From Pantoea rodasii (GTDB taxonomy: Bacteria > Pseudomonadota > Gammaproteobacteria > Enterobacterales > Enterobacteriaceae): a DNA stretch of 64,000 bases. The notes below the pieces were generated by a model. The model made no database searches and had not been told where the DNA came from. It saw only the letters and a list, made by a program, of their open reading frames with translations. Where the stretch lies: contig NZ_MLFP01000018.1 in assembly GCF_002095465.1 (NCBI RefSeq), forward strand, positions 1-64,000, read 5' to 3'. A program made the position numbers and the translations under genes. Shown in pieces: positions 1-9,598 of this stretch (the first letter of the stretch is position 1; each line of letters begins with the position of its first letter).

Positions 1-54
1 ATTGCGGTTTTTTGGAGCTAAATATGAATCAAACATTCAGGTTCGCACTAACGA

Positions 55-1041
55 CTACGAAGCTATACGCTTAACCGGCGCATTCTTTTGACGGTCCCAC
101 ATCACAGTTAGCAAGCGCTGCAGTGCGATAAATGCGAACAGCAGAATACCGATGGCGATTTTCGTCCACCATGAACTCAGCGTGCCATCGAAATTAATCC
201 ATGTCTGAATCAGACCTTGAATCAACACCCCAAACAACGTACCGAGCACCGTGCCTACCCCGCCGGACAGCAAAGTACCGCCGATCACCACTGAAGCAAT
301 CGCATCCAATTCCACACCCAATCCCGCCAGCGCATAACCGGCCGAGGTGTAGATTGAGAACACGATCCCTGCCACCGTCGCCAGGGTGGTTGAAAGCATA
401 TAAATCTTAATGGTGGTCGCTCGGGTGGAGACGCCCATCAACTGCGCCGACGTCAGACTGCCGCCGATGGCATACACCTGATTCCCAAAACGGGTGCGAT
501 GCGCGAGGATAATGCCGCCGATCACTACCACCAGCATAATCACCGCCAGCAGACTAAGTCGTCCGCCGCCGGGAATCTTCCACGCCAGGCTCGATAATGT
601 GGAATACAGCGGATGATCGATGGGAATTGAGTTTTCCGAAACCAGATAGCTGCAGCCGCGCAGGAAAAACATCCCTGCCAGAGTAATGATAAAGGCTGGG
701 ATCTTCAGCGCATCAATCAGCCAACCCATCATGGCGCCAAACAGTGCTCCCATTGCCAACACAATCGCGAAGGCAAGAATCGGATCGACATGATAATCGC
801 CGATGATCTTCGCCAGAAATACGCCGCTGAAGGCGATGACGGCACCGACTGACAGATCGATACCGCCCGACAGAATCACAAACGTCATGCCCACCGCGAT
901 AATGCCGAGAAACGCATTATCGGTCAGGATATTGCAGATCACGCGCGTGGAAGCAAAGCCGGGAAACTGGCTCAGACAGAACAGATAACCGGCGACAAAC
1001 ACCAGCAGCGTAATCATCAAAGGCAGATGGCGTTTAATCAT
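55..1041 (-). CDS. yjfF: Galactofuranose ABC transporter permease YjfF
   Basis: Inner-membrane permease of the galactofuranose importer, partner of YtfT. The 328-residue protein is almost entirely hydrophobic, carries the GGIDLSVGAVIAF signature of RbsC/AraH-type permeases, and is close to E. coli YjfF (331 aa) along its whole length. I chose the start that gives MIKRHLPLMIT, as in E. coli; the reading frame stays open further upstream, but those codons lie inside ytfT. The start overlaps the ytfT stop (ATGA), so the two permeases are translationally coupled. Last gene of ytfQRT-yjfF. The 54 bases beyond the stop hold no recognisable gene. Confidence 0.93.
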   Translation of the reverse strand: MIKRHLPLMITLLVFVAGYLFCLSQFPGFASTRVICNILTDNAFLGIIAVGMTFVILSGGIDLSVGAVIAFSGVFLAKIIGDYHVDPILAFAIVLAMGALFGAMMGWLIDALKIPAFIITLAGMFFLRGCSYLVSENSIPIDHPLYSTLSSLAWKIPGGGRLSLLAVIMLVVVIGGIILAHRTRFGNQVYAIGGSLTSAQLMGVSTRATTIKIYMLSTTLATVAGIVFSIYTSAGYALAGLGVELDAIASVVIGGTLLSGGVGTVLGTLFGVLIQGLIQTWINFDGTLSSWWTKIAIGILLFAFIALQRLLTVMWDRQKNAPVKRIAS

Positions 1042-2053
1042 TTGGGTCGTCTCCCTTTCAACATCGCGATAAAGCGCGGTGATTGCAGCAGCAGCACACA
1101 CATTACCACCACCGCTTTCACTACCTGATTCAGCTCCGGCGGGAAGCCAGAAAGCAAAATACCGGTGTTCATCGACTGAATAATCAGCGCGCCCACCAGC
1201 GACAACACCAGATTAAAACGTCCGCCCATCAAAGATGCGCCGCCGATCACCACTGCCAGAATCGCATCCAGCTCCAGCCACAGTCCGGCATTATTGGCAT
1301 CGGCACCCCGGATATCGGCAGCGACAATCAGACCCGCTACGGCGGCACACACTCCGCTGATGGCATAGGTCGACATCACCACTAACCAACCGGTCACACC
1401 CGCATTGCGTGCAGCGCGCAGGTTAATCCCTACCGCTTCGATAAACAGACCGAGCGCGGTTTTGCGTGTCAGCAGCCACACCAACAGCGCTACCAGCAAG
1501 GTTATCCATACCGGAACCGGCAGCAACCACAATGAACCGCTGCCGAACCAGCCGAGGCTATCGCTGTTGAAGGTGACAATCTGGCCCTGGGTGATCAACT
1601 GAGCAATACCGCGCCCGGCTACCATCAAAATCAGCGTGGCGACGAAAGGCTGGATCTTCAGTAGCGCCACCAGCACGCCGTTCCACAGTCCGCAGGCCAG
1701 CCCGGTGCCCAGTGTGGCGAGGATGATAAAGGCCAGACTGTGGCCAGCGACTGTCAGCGTGGCGGCCGTCGCGCCCGCGATGGCCATCACCGCGCCCACC
1801 GACAAATCGATGCCGCCGGTGGCGATCACCAGCGTCATGCCAATCGCCAACAGAGCAACGGGGGCAGCGCGGTTAAGAATATCGATTGGGCTGCCGAACA
1901 AGCGGCCGTCCTGAATATGCACGGCAAAAAATTGTTCGCCACCAGGCTATCGACCAGCAGCACCAGAATCAGCGCGACAATCTGCGGCATGCCTGGCGGT
2001 AATTTCGGCTTACGCCGCTCGGGTTTTGGATGTGTCATAGGGGATTCAAGCAT
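1038..2053 (-). CDS. ytfT: Galactofuranose ABC transporter permease YtfT (frameshifted)
   Basis: Second permease of the galactofuranose importer. In this sequence it is split into two frames: an N-terminal piece ending near VDSLVANNF and a C-terminal piece beginning HIQDGRLFGSPIDIL. Adding one A to the A6 run at 1926-1931 (plus strand) joins them as VANNFFAVHIQDG, matching the E. coli protein and giving 338 residues (E. coli 341). The chosen start at 2053 follows a GGAGGAG ribosome site and overlaps the ytfR stop; an in-frame ATG at 2068 is less likely. The rest shows the GGIDLSVGAVMAIAGA permease signature. The single missing base is most likely a sequencing error; if real, the importer is dead. 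Confidence 0.88.
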
Positions 2054-3566
2054 GTTGTGCTCCTCCATCGGCGATGGCGTTCACAATCGAGGCCACCGAC
2101 AGTTGCTCGAGCGGGATTTCAGCCACCTGCTTCAGATCGCGCATGATCAACACGCGATCGGCATAACCCACCAGTTCTTCGAGTTCAGAGGAGATAACCA
2201 ATAGCGCCAGTCCGTCGGCGCACAGGGACTCAATCAGACGAATAATCTCGGCGTGCGCGCCCACATCAATGCCGCGCGTCGGTTCATCAAGGATCAGGAA
2301 TTGTGGTTTAGTCACCAGCCAGCGCGACAGCAGCACTTTCTGCTGATTGCCACCGGAGAGTAGTTCTACCGGCTGATCGGCGTGCGGCGTGCGAATCCCC
2401 AGGCTTTTGATAAAGCGCTCCGCGATGGCCTGCTGTTCACGGCGCTTAATGGGACGCAGCCAGCCGCGCTGCGCCTGTAACGCCAGAATGATATTTTCTC
2501 GTACCGAAGCCGCCCCAATGATCCCGTCGGTTTTACGATCTTCCGGACAGAAGCCCATGCCAAGATGCGAGGCTTTGGCGGGAGTGCGAATGTGCTGTAG
2601 TTTGCCCTTAATGGTGGCTGTGCCGCTGTCTGCGCGGCGAATGCCAAACAGCACCTCGGCGGTTTCCGTGCGACCAGAACCCAGCAGCCCCGCTAACCCG
2701 ACGACTTCGCCAGGGCGCACCTGCAGGTTGAAAGGTTCAATGGTGCCTTTCTTGCCGTAATCCTTGAAGGACACCACCGGTTGATTGCTTTTCAGCGTGC
2801 TGCCCTGACGCTGTAAGGCGGTTTCCAGCAGCTCGCGCCCCAGCATCAGTTTGATTAATTCGATTTGCGGCAACGTTGCCGTATCACGCGTGGCGATAAA
2901 CTGGCCGTTCCGCAATACGGTGATGCGATCGGTTATGCGATACACCTGGTCTAAAAAGTGTGTGACAAAAATCAGGCTCATCCCTTTGGCTTTCAACTGC
3001 GCCATAAGGGTAAACAGCATCTCCACTTCGCTGGCATCCAGGCTGGCGGTGGGTTCGTCGAGGATTAACACCTGCGCAGAGAGATCCACGGCGCGGCAAA
3101 TGGCGATGATCTGCTGCATTGCCACCGAGTAATGGCCCAGAGGACGCGTCACATCGAGGGCAAAACCGTAGTTGCGCATCAGCGCATCGGCATCACGCAC
3201 CATGCGTTTGCGGTCAATCATGCCGAAGCGACGCGGTTCACGGCCAATATACAAATTGTCCGCGACCGACATGTTCGGCAGCAGATTCACTTCCTGATAA
3301 ACCGTCCCGATGCCCATTTGCTGCGCATCGGCGGTATTGTGCGGAGAAATGGCGGTGCCATTCAGGGTGATGGTGCCTGCATCACGGGTGTAGACGCCGG
3401 TCAGCACTTTGATCAGCGTGGATTTGCCAGCGCCGTTTTCGCCCAGCAGCGCCATGATCTCGCCTTTGCGAATGCTGAACGACACATTATCCAGCGCTTT
3501 CACGCCGGGGAAACCTTTACTGATACCGTTGAGAGTCAGGAGTGTGGATGCATCTGCGGTGCTCAT
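2046..3566 (-). CDS. ytfR: Galactofuranose ABC transporter ATP-binding protein YtfR
   Basis: Cytoplasmic ATPase that energises sugar uptake through YtfT/YjfF. The 506 residues form two tandem ABC domains, as in RbsA, MglA and AraG. The first has Walker A GENGAGKST (about residues 41-49) and Walker B LILDEPTAS; the second has the degenerate GLLGSGRTE loop typical of the second half of sugar ATPases, an LSGGNQQKV signature and LILDEPTRG. Full length compared with E. coli YtfR (about 500). It sits between ytfQ (55 bp gap containing a hairpin) and ytfT (overlap). Confidence 0.95.
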   Translation of the reverse strand: MSTADASTLLTLNGISKGFPGVKALDNVSFSIRKGEIMALLGENGAGKSTLIKVLTGVYTRDAGTITLNGTAISPHNTADAQQMGIGTVYQEVNLLPNMSVADNLYIGREPRRFGMIDRKRMVRDADALMRNYGFALDVTRPLGHYSVAMQQIIAICRAVDLSAQVLILDEPTASLDASEVEMLFTLMAQLKAKGMSLIFVTHFLDQVYRITDRITVLRNGQFIATRDTATLPQIELIKLMLGRELLETALQRQGSTLKSNQPVVSFKDYGKKGTIEPFNLQVRPGEVVGLAGLLGSGRTETAEVLFGIRRADSGTATIKGKLQHIRTPAKASHLGMGFCPEDRKTDGIIGAASVRENIILALQAQRGWLRPIKRREQQAIAERFIKSLGIRTPHADQPVELLSGGNQQKVLLSRWLVTKPQFLILDEPTRGIDVGAHAEIIRLIESLCADGLALLVISSELEELVGYADRVLIMRDLKQVAEIPLEQLSVASIVNAIADGGAQHA

Positions 3567-3593
3567 CAGGTTCTACCTCGCCTTACGTCATGA

Positions 3594-3616
3594 AAACCGC
3601 CCCGAAGGGCGGTTGC
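3594..3616 (-). terminator. Hairpin between ytfQ and ytfR
   Basis: Perfect 8-bp stem AACCGCCC/GGGCGGTT with a four-base loop, directly after the ytfQ stop. On the minus strand the second arm runs into TTTTCATGA, a weak U tract. Such hairpins after the binding-protein gene of an importer operon usually cause partial termination or protect the 3' end, so the binding protein is made in excess. Function here is inferred. Confidence 0.6.
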
Positions 3617-3621
3617 GGGGA

Positions 3622-4577
3622 TCAGTAACCCATGCCTTTTTTGGTGTCGAGCTGCGCCTGCGCAGAGTCAGGCAGGTACAGTTTCGATTCGGTTTTGATA
3701 ATTTTTGGCGGCATGGTGCCGTCTTTTTTGAATTTCTCTAATGCATCAAATGCCGGGCCCGCCATGTTTGGCGTCAGTTCCACGTTGGCATTGGCTTCAC
3801 CCGCCAGCATCGCTTATAGATATCCGGCACGCCATCGATAGAGCCGGTGAGGATATCTTTGCCTGGCTTCAGACCCGCTTCTTTGATGGCCTGAATGGCA
3901 CCGATCGCCATGTCATCGTTATGTGCATATACCATGCAGATGTTTTTGCCGTTGTTTTCCGCCTTGATGAAACTCTCCATCACTTCTTTACCCTTACTGC
4001 GGGTAAAGTCGCCGGACTGGGAACGGATCACTTTGATGTTGTTATGTCCTGCGATCGCTTCGGCAAAACCTTTTTTACGGTCGATCGCCACGCTGGCGCC
4101 GACGGTGCCTTGCAACTCAACCACGTTACATTTCTTGTCCGCGACAGTTTTCACCAGCCAGTCACCGATCAACTTGCCTTCCAGCACGTTGTCTGCGGTC
4201 ACTACTGCCATATACAGCGACTTATCTTTCACCACGATGGCACGGTCTAACAGGAACACCGGGATTTTGGCGTCTTTCGCTTCTTCCAACACGGGTTCCC
4301 AACCGGTTTGTACCACCGGCGCGATAAAGATGGCATCAACGCCCTGTGCGATGAAGGAACGCACGGCCTTGATTTGGTTTTCCTGCTTCTGCTGACCATC
4401 GGCGATTTTCAACGTGATACCGCGCTTTTGCGCTTCGCTTTTCGCCACGTTGGTTTCCGCTGAACGCCAGCCAGATTCCGAGCCAACCTGCGAGAAGCCC
4501 ACCGTCATATCAGCGGCCAGTACCGACGTACTGAGTGCTGAACTCACCATGGCGGTTAAGAGTAAACGTTTCCACAT
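3622..4577 (-). CDS. ytfQ: Galactofuranose-binding periplasmic protein YtfQ (frameshifted)
   Basis: Periplasmic substrate-binding protein of the galactofuranose importer, LacI/RbsB-type fold. It has a signal peptide (MWKRLLLTAMVSSALSTSVLA) followed by ADMTVGFSQVGSESGWR. The main frame reads to DGVPDIYK and then goes out of frame; the next frame supplies MLAGEANANVELTPN and continues to the MGY end. One base missing at about 3813-3814 (GC where GCC is expected on the plus strand) restores IYKAMLAGEAN and a 318-residue protein, the E. coli length. A good ribosome site (AGAGGAA) precedes the start. First gene of the operon. Probable sequencing error. Confidence 0.88.
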
Positions 4578-4805
4578 AATTTCATTCCTCTGAAGGGAGT
4601 TTGCTGTAGGGGTACAAACGCGGATTAAGCCTGGCGCAAATGCGAGAAAACAAGCGCGACATGCCTCACAAAATAGAATGAATTAAAGGAGTTACGCTAT
4701 TAATCCAATAAGAAGTCGTACCAGCATTATGGACAAATTACCTGTCATTTATTTCAGTGGCGGTTAAATAAATGTAATAAAGAGAATCGGTTATGATTGT
4801 CGCTA

Positions 4806-4821
4806 CTGGAAGCGATTACAG
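4806..4821 (-). promoter_or_regulatory. GalR/GalS-type operator upstream of ytfQ
   Basis: Read on the minus strand the site is CTGTAATCGCTTCCAG. It fits the GalR/GalS operator consensus GTGTAANCGNTTNCAC at every defined position except the two outermost. It lies about 230 bp upstream of ytfQ. Regulation of galactofuranose uptake by GalR-family repressors is biologically sensible, but the distance is long and binding is inferred. Confidence 0.45.
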
Positions 4822-5134
4822 GCGCTGCGTAAAGAATGGTTATGTAGTACTGGCAGGGGGCAATGATCAGTTTTGTGATTATTCGCACACTATGCGATCG
4901 CCCGTTTCAACAACTGAGACGTTGATTGCAGACCCGATGGGATTAAACCAGCCAAATCACTGCCGAGCCCGAGGAAAAAACAGGCGTATTGATGCAGAAA
5001 ATAACCTGAAAGCGGAACGCTATTCACCCTGTGAGATTTTTTCACACCCTGGCGAATATCGGGGGGCAATTTGCCTTATATTCCGCATTAAATGCGCGTT
5101 AAAAAACATGAAATGAAGAAAAAGTGTCTTTTGA

Positions 5135-5150
5135 TGAGCGAATTAGCTCA
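5135..5150. promoter_or_regulatory. Palindrome upstream of cnu
   Basis: TGAGCGAATTAGCTCA: five-base arms TGAGC/GCTCA around a central AATT. The spacing resembles CRP/FNR-type sites (TGTGA-N6-TCACA), but the arms differ from the CRP consensus. It lies about 35 bp upstream of the likely cnu promoter. The binding factor is unknown. Confidence 0.35.
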
Positions 5151-5187
5151 CGTTGTCTGATTTTTGAATTTTTTTAGCGCTGGCATA

Positions 5188-5215
5188 TGGACTCTGACTG
5201 CGTGCTCCCTATACT
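5188..5215 (+). promoter_or_regulatory. Probable cnu promoter
   Basis: TGGACT (5188-5193), 16-bp spacer, TATACT (5210-5215), followed by cnu about 40 bp downstream. The -10 is strong and the -35 weak. Predicted by inspection only. Confidence 0.4.
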
Positions 5216-5253
5216 TGGGCACTTCCGAGTTCCCTATTTTTTTAATGGCAATC

Positions 5254-5469
5254 ATGACTGCGCTAGATTACCTGCTGAAATTCCGCAAAGTGAATAATCT
5301 CGATAGTCTGGAAAAACTCTACGACCATCTGAATTATTCGCTGACCGATGATAATGACATCATCAATATGTATCGCGCTGCCGATCATCGACGTGCTGAA
5401 CTCGTTTCTGGCGGCCGCCTTTTCGATATGGGCCGCGTGCCAAAATCTGTCTGGCGCTATGTAATGTAA
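5254..5469 (+). CDS. cnu: OriC-binding nucleoid-associated protein Cnu (YdgT), Hha family
   Basis: Small Hha/YmoA-family protein that partners H-NS/StpA and, in E. coli, binds at oriC. The 71-residue sequence [13 protein letters not shown]...PKSVWRYVM is nearly colinear with E. coli Cnu (71 aa), including the conserved [13 protein letters not shown] block. An upstream ATG at 5245 and a longer open frame exist, but 5254 gives the family length. Position before ydgK-rsxA is the conserved context. Confidence 0.93.
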   Translation: MTALDYLLKFRKVNNLDSLEKLYDHLNYSLTDDNDIINMYRAADHRRAELVSGGRLFDMGRVPKSVWRYVM

Positions 5470-5569
5470 TTGGTTTTTCCCGCCTTTTTCTGCACTATTG
5501 CGTTGTCCATGTCGGGCGTGCCCCGTTTGGACATAACACGCCCTCTAAATTTCGCTACAGGATCGCAAG

Positions 5570-6013
5570 ATGACCGAATCGGTGAACCCGCCACGTATTG
5601 CTGGCTGGCTGTTGTTACCGCTGGCCTGGCTGATTATGACGATGCTGACCAGTGCGCTGGTCGTCGCCATGTATCTGAGCCCTTTGTTTAACACCGAAAT
5701 GCGCACCACGCTGTTTTCACACGATGGCATGCTGGTAAAACAATGGTCGATTTCTCTGCTCACTGCCGCGGTGGTCTGGGCCTACAGTATTTGGGTCTGC
5801 TGGATTTTCTGTAAACGCTCGCGCCGTTTGCCACGTCACTACATCCTGTGGCTGCTGTTGACGGTGTTACTGGCGTTAAAAACCTTTGCCTTTACCCCGG
5901 TGGCGGACAACAAAGCGATTCAAACGCTGCTGCTGTCACTGCTGGCCGCTGCCGTGTTTGTCCCCTACTTTAAACGTTCCCAACGGGTCAAACAGACGTT
6001 TATCCAGCCATAA
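5570..6013 (+). CDS. ydgK: YdgK, DUF2569 inner-membrane protein
   Basis: 147-residue integral membrane protein of unknown function with four predicted hydrophobic segments (about residues 12-35, 62-85, 92-110 and 117-135). It begins MTESVNPPRIAGWLLLP, the usual start of DUF2569 proteins. It lies between cnu and the rsx operon exactly as in E. coli. No functional motif is visible; the assignment rests on the family signature and synteny. Confidence 0.85.
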   Translation: MTESVNPPRIAGWLLLPLAWLIMTMLTSALVVAMYLSPLFNTEMRTTLFSHDGMLVKQWSISLLTAAVVWAYSIWVCWIFCKRSRRLPRHYILWLLLTVLLALKTFAFTPVADNKAIQTLLLSLLAAAVFVPYFKRSQRVKQTFIQP

Positions 6014-6136
6014 TGGCGTGAGTTTCGTCAGGAATTTAATTCTGAGTGCTCTCGGCTAACGCACATTTTGTGTAGAGGTTGAGATGCATCTCTCAATTCC
6101 GGATAATAGACGCCTTTCGACTTCCCAGGTTAAAAA

Positions 6137-6718
6137 ATGACCGACTATCTACTTCTCTTTATTGGCACCGTGCTGGTGAACAACTTCGTGTTAGTGAAGT
6201 TTCTCGGCCTATGTCCCTTTATGGGCGTGTCAAAAAAACTGGAAACGGCCATTGGCATGGGACTCGCCACCACTTTCGTGATCACCCTGGCGGCGATCTG
6301 CGCCTGGCTGGTGAACCATCTGATTCTGGTGCCACTCGATTTGGTGTACTTGCGCACCCTGGCGTATATCCTGGTGATCGCTGTGGTGGTGCAATTCACC
6401 GAAATGGTGGTACGCAAAACCAGCCCGTCGCTCTACCGCTTGCTGGGTATCTTCTTGCCGCTGATCACCACTAACTGTGCGGTGCTTGGTGTGCCCTTGC
6501 TCAGCGTGAATCTCAACCATACGTTCCTGCAAGCCGCGGTTTATGGTTTCAGTGCCTCACTCGGCTTCTCGCTGGTGATGGTGCTGTTCGCGGGGATGCG
6601 CGAACGCCTGGTATTAGCCAACGTCCCGGCGCCGTTTAAGGGCAACTCGATCGCTTTGGTCACCGCAGGTTTGATGGCGCTGGCCTTTATGGGCTTTACC
6701 GGGTTGGTGAAATTCTAA
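6137..6718 (+). CDS. rsxA: Electron transport complex subunit RsxA
   Basis: Integral membrane subunit of the Rsx (Rnf-like) complex, which uses electron flow from NAD(P)H to keep the SoxR [2Fe-2S] cluster reduced and so switch off the SoxRS response. The 193-residue protein has six hydrophobic segments and the conserved [17 protein letters not shown] stretch near the N terminus, paralogous to RsxE. It opens the operon rsxABCDGE-nth; its stop overlaps the rsxB start (TAATG). Confidence 0.96.
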   Translation: MTDYLLLFIGTVLVNNFVLVKFLGLCPFMGVSKKLETAIGMGLATTFVITLAAICAWLVNHLILVPLDLVYLRTLAYILVIAVVVQFTEMVVRKTSPSLYRLLGIFLPLITTNCAVLGVPLLSVNLNHTFLQAAVYGFSASLGFSLVMVLFAGMRERLVLANVPAPFKGNSIALVTAGLMALAFMGFTGLVKF

Positions 6719-7296
6719 TGACCGCGATTTGGATTGCTATTGTGGCGATTGCTGCGCTGGGGCTGGTGTTTGGTGCCCTGCTCGGCTACGCCTCGCGCCG
6801 ATTCGAGGTGGAAGAAGATCCGATCGTTGAACAGATCGACAGCATTTTGCCGCAGAGTCAGTGCGGTCAGTGTGGTTATCCCGGTTGTCGCCCCTATGCA
6901 GATGCCGTGGGCAATAACGGTGAAGCCATCAATAAATGCGCCCCCGGCGGCGAGCAGACCATGCTCAAGCTGGCCGCGCTGCTGAACGTTGAACCGCAGC
7001 CGCTGGATGGTGGCGAGGAAGTGCAGGAGCCCATCCGCACCGTGGCGTGGATTGACGAAGCCAACTGCATCGGTTGCACTAAATGTATTCAGGCTTGCCC
7101 GGTGGATGCGATTGTCGGTGCCACCCGCGCCATGCATACGGTGTTGAGCGATGTCTGTACCGGCTGCGATTTGTGCGTTGCTCCCTGCCCGACCGACTGC
7201 ATTGAAATGCGTCCGGTTGCCCCCACCACGGCCAACTGGAAGTGGGATCTCGAAACCATTCCTGTCCGAGTGATCCCGGTAGAAACTCATGCTTAA
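6718..7296 (+). CDS. rsxB: Electron transport complex iron-sulfur subunit RsxB
   Basis: Iron-sulfur subunit of the Rsx/Rnf complex. The 192 residues comprise an N-terminal membrane anchor (about 1-26), a 4Fe-4S domain with Cys49, Cys52, Cys57 and Cys74 (CGQCGYPGC), and a ferredoxin domain with two CxxCxxCxxxC clusters at Cys116-126 and Cys146-156. All cluster ligands are present. Overlaps rsxC by eight bases, indicating translational coupling. Confidence 0.96.
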   Translation: MTAIWIAIVAIAALGLVFGALLGYASRRFEVEEDPIVEQIDSILPQSQCGQCGYPGCRPYADAVGNNGEAINKCAPGGEQTMLKLAALLNVEPQPLDGGEEVQEPIRTVAWIDEANCIGCTKCIQACPVDAIVGATRAMHTVLSDVCTGCDLCVAPCPTDCIEMRPVAPTTANWKWDLETIPVRVIPVETHA

Positions 7297-9598
7297 TTTG
7301 TTAAACCTGTTCCGCAAAGAGAAGCTGTGGGATTTTCAGGGCGGTATTCATCCGCCGGAAATGAAAACTCAGTCCAACGGCACGCCGTTAAGCCAGTTGC
7401 CGCTGCCGGAACAGTTCATTATTCCGTTGAAACAGCATATCGGCCATGAAGGCGAGATCTGCGTGTCGCCTGGCGATCACGTATTGCGTGGTCAACCGCT
7501 GACCTTTGGCGGCGGACGCATGCTGCCGGTGCACGCGCCAACCTCGGGCACCATTGAAGCAATCGCCCCCCACATGACCGCGCACCCTTCAGGCCTTTCT
7601 GAACTGTGCGTTTTCCTGCGCGCCGATGGTGAAGACCGCTGGACCACACTCGATCCGCAACCTGACTTCCGTGCGCTGTCGCGTGAAGATGTCGTCAAGC
7701 GCATTCATGAGGCAGGCGTCGCCGGTTTAGGTGGCGCTGGTTTCCCGACCGCCACCAAGCTGCGCGGTGGATTGCGCGGCGTCAAAACACTGATTATCAA
7801 CGCAGCGGAGTGTGAACCTTACATCACTGCCGACGATCGTTTGATGCAGGATTGCGCGGCTGAAGTGCTGGAGGGTTGTCGTATTCTCGCCTGGGTTTTG
7901 CAGGCAGAGCGCGTACTGATCGGCGTTGAAGATAATAAACCTGAAGCGATTGCTGCGCTGAAGCAGGCTTTGGGTGGCGACCGAGAGTTGCAGGTGCGCG
8001 TTGTCCCCACCAAGTATCCGTCGGGGGGTGCCAAACAGCTGACCCAGATTCTTACCGGCGTTGAAGTGCCGCACGGCGGTCGTTCCACCGATATTGGCGT
8101 GCTGATGCAGAACGTCGGTACCGCGTGGGCGGTAAAGCGCGCCATTATCGATGGCGAGCCGATTACCGAACGTGTCGTCACGCTGACAGGCGAAGCCATT
8201 GCGCAGCCGCGTAACGTTTGGGGACGTCTTGGTACGCCGGTTAGCCATCTGTTGCATCATGTGGGTTTCACGCCAGGTTCACGTCAGATGGTGATTATGG
8301 GCGGCCCACTGATGGGCTTCACGCTGCCATCACTCAATGTGCCACTGGTGAAAATCTCGAACTGTATTCTGGCGCCTTCGGCCAGTGAGATGGGCAATAA
8401 CGAAGAAGAGCAATCTTGTATTCGTTGCAGTGCCTGCGCGGACGCCTGCCCGGCGAAGCTGCTGCCGCAACAATTGTTCTGGTACAGCCAGGGTGGCGAT
8501 CACGAGAAAGCGCGCGCGCATAATATCGACGACTGTATTGAGTGCGGTGCCTGTGCGTACGTCTGTCCGAGTAATATCCCGCTGGTGCAATATTATCGTC
8601 AGGAAAAGGCCGAACTGCGCGCTATCGATCTTGAAGCGAAGCGCACCGCAGAAGCTAAGGCGCGTTTTGAAGCACGTCAGGCACGTTTAGAACGTGAAAA
8701 ACTGGTGCGTGAAGCGCGCCATGAAGAGGCCAAGCAGCGTGTGGCGCGCAGCGATCAGGGTGAACGTGACGCGGCGGTTGCACGCGTGAAGGCGCGTGCT
8801 GCCAAAACGCCAGAGCAGGAAACCGCCGAGCGCGAGGCTCGCCATGCGCAGGCTTTAGCTCAGCAGGCAGAAAAACAGTCAGAAACGCAGGCGCTGAGCC
8901 GCCAGTCTGGCGATCCACGCAAGGCAGCAGTCGAAGCAGCGATTGCGCGTGCGAAAGCTAAGAAGTCTGGTATAGCTGAGCAACCGGTCAGTGACGTTGC
9001 TGAAACCCCTGCGGCTGAGGCCGATCAGCGCAAGGCAGCAGTGGAAGCGGCGATTGCACGCGCTAAAGCGAAGAAAGCCGCTGCGGCTGCCGAGCAGGCG
9101 TCAGAACCTGCTGATGCACCCCCTGCTGCAGAAATCGATCCACGTAAAGCTGCGGTTGAAGCGGCGATTGCACGCGCTAAAGCGAAGAAAGCCGCTGCGG
9201 CTGGCGAACAGGCGCCTGAACCTGCTGATGCAGCCCCAGCGGCGGAAATCGATCCGCGTAAAGCAGCGGTTGAAGCCGCCATTGCGCGCGCTAAAGCGAA
9301 GAAAGCCGCTGCGGCTGGCGAACAGGCGTCAGAACCTGCTGATGCTGCCCCAGCGGCGGAAATCGATCCGCGTAAAGCAGCGGTTGAAACCGCCATCGCT
9401 CGCGCTAAAGCGAAGAAAGCCGCTGCTGCTGTCGAGCAGGCGTCAGAATCCGCTGAAGTCGCACCTGAATCATCTCCTGAAGTGGAGGCTGCTGCCTCTC
9501 CTGACTCCGCCGACCCACGCAAAGCGGCAATTGCTGCCGCGGTCGCCCGTGCCAAAGCGCGTAAAGCGCAGCAGCAGCCTTCGACGACTGAGGAATAA
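7289..9598 (+). CDS. rsxC: Electron transport complex subunit RsxC
   Basis: Peripheral NADH/FMN-binding subunit of the Rsx complex. N-terminal 400 residues match the RnfC/Nqo1 fold ([14 protein letters not shown] for nucleotide binding), followed by two 4Fe-4S motifs, [12 protein letters not shown] and [12 protein letters not shown]. The last 225 or so residues are a charged Ala/Lys/Glu-rich tail containing six copies of a [18 protein letters not shown] unit. The 769-residue length is slightly above E. coli RsxC (740) because of the tail. The repeat tail is a known enterobacterial feature of RsxC, absent from short RnfC proteins. Confidence 0.95.
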   Translation: MLNLLNLFRKEKLWDFQGGIHPPEMKTQSNGTPLSQLPLPEQFIIPLKQHIGHEGEICVSPGDHVLRGQPLTFGGGRMLPVHAPTSGTIEAIAPHMTAHPSGLSELCVFLRADGEDRWTTLDPQPDFRALSREDVVKRIHEAGVAGLGGAGFPTATKLRGGLRGVKTLIINAAECEPYITADDRLMQDCAAEVLEGCRILAWVLQAERVLIGVEDNKPEAIAALKQALGGDRELQVRVVPTKYPSGGAKQLTQILTGVEVPHGGRSTDIGVLMQNVGTAWAVKRAIIDGEPITERVVTLTGEAIAQPRNVWGRLGTPVSHLLHHVGFTPGSRQMVIMGGPLMGFTLPSLNVPLVKISNCILAPSASEMGNNEEEQSCIRCSACADACPAKLLPQQLFWYSQGGDHEKARAHNIDDCIECGACAYVCPSNIPLVQYYRQEKAELRAIDLEAKRTAEAKARFEARQARLEREKLVREARHEEAKQRVARSDQGERDAAVARVKARAAKTPEQETAEREARHAQALAQQAEKQSETQALSRQSGDPRKAAVEAAIARAKAKKSGIAEQPVSDVAETPAAEADQRKAAVEAAIARAKAKKAAAAAEQASEPADAPPAAEIDPRKAAVEAAIARAKAKKAAAAGEQAPEPADAAPAAEIDPRKAAVEAAIARAKAKKAAAAGEQASEPADAAPAAEIDPRKAAVETAIARAKAKKAAAAVEQASESAEVAPESSPEVEAAASPDSADPRKAAIAAAVARAKARKAQQQPSTTEE
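8912..9575 (+). repeat. Tandem repeat coding for the RsxC C-terminal tail
   Basis: Six imperfect copies of a coding unit, mostly 114 bp (38 codons), each starting with (D)[17 protein letters not shown] and followed by an Ala/Glu/Pro linker. The middle copies are almost identical in DNA (for example around 9140-9260, 9250-9375 and 9365-9430). Copy number is likely to vary between strains by slippage or unequal recombination and can be collapsed in short-read assemblies. Confidence 0.9.

Larger units (their letters stand above)
4578..5253. other. Control region between ytfQ and cnu
   Basis: About 680 bp separate the divergent ytfQ and cnu starts. It holds the GalR-type operator, a palindrome near 5135-5150 and a plausible cnu promoter. 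An open frame of 107 codons crosses part of it, but it has no ribosome site, no recognisable similarity and atypical composition, so I do not call a gene. E. coli has the small gene blr upstream of cnu; I do not find it here. Confidence 0.5.

Noticed and set aside
4793..5116. 107-codon open frame upstream of cnu
   Set aside because: No ribosome site, no recognisable similarity, and it contains the GalR-type operator region.
9025..9555. Ala/Ser-rich minus-strand frame of 176 codons
   Set aside because: Antisense shadow of the rsxC repeats.
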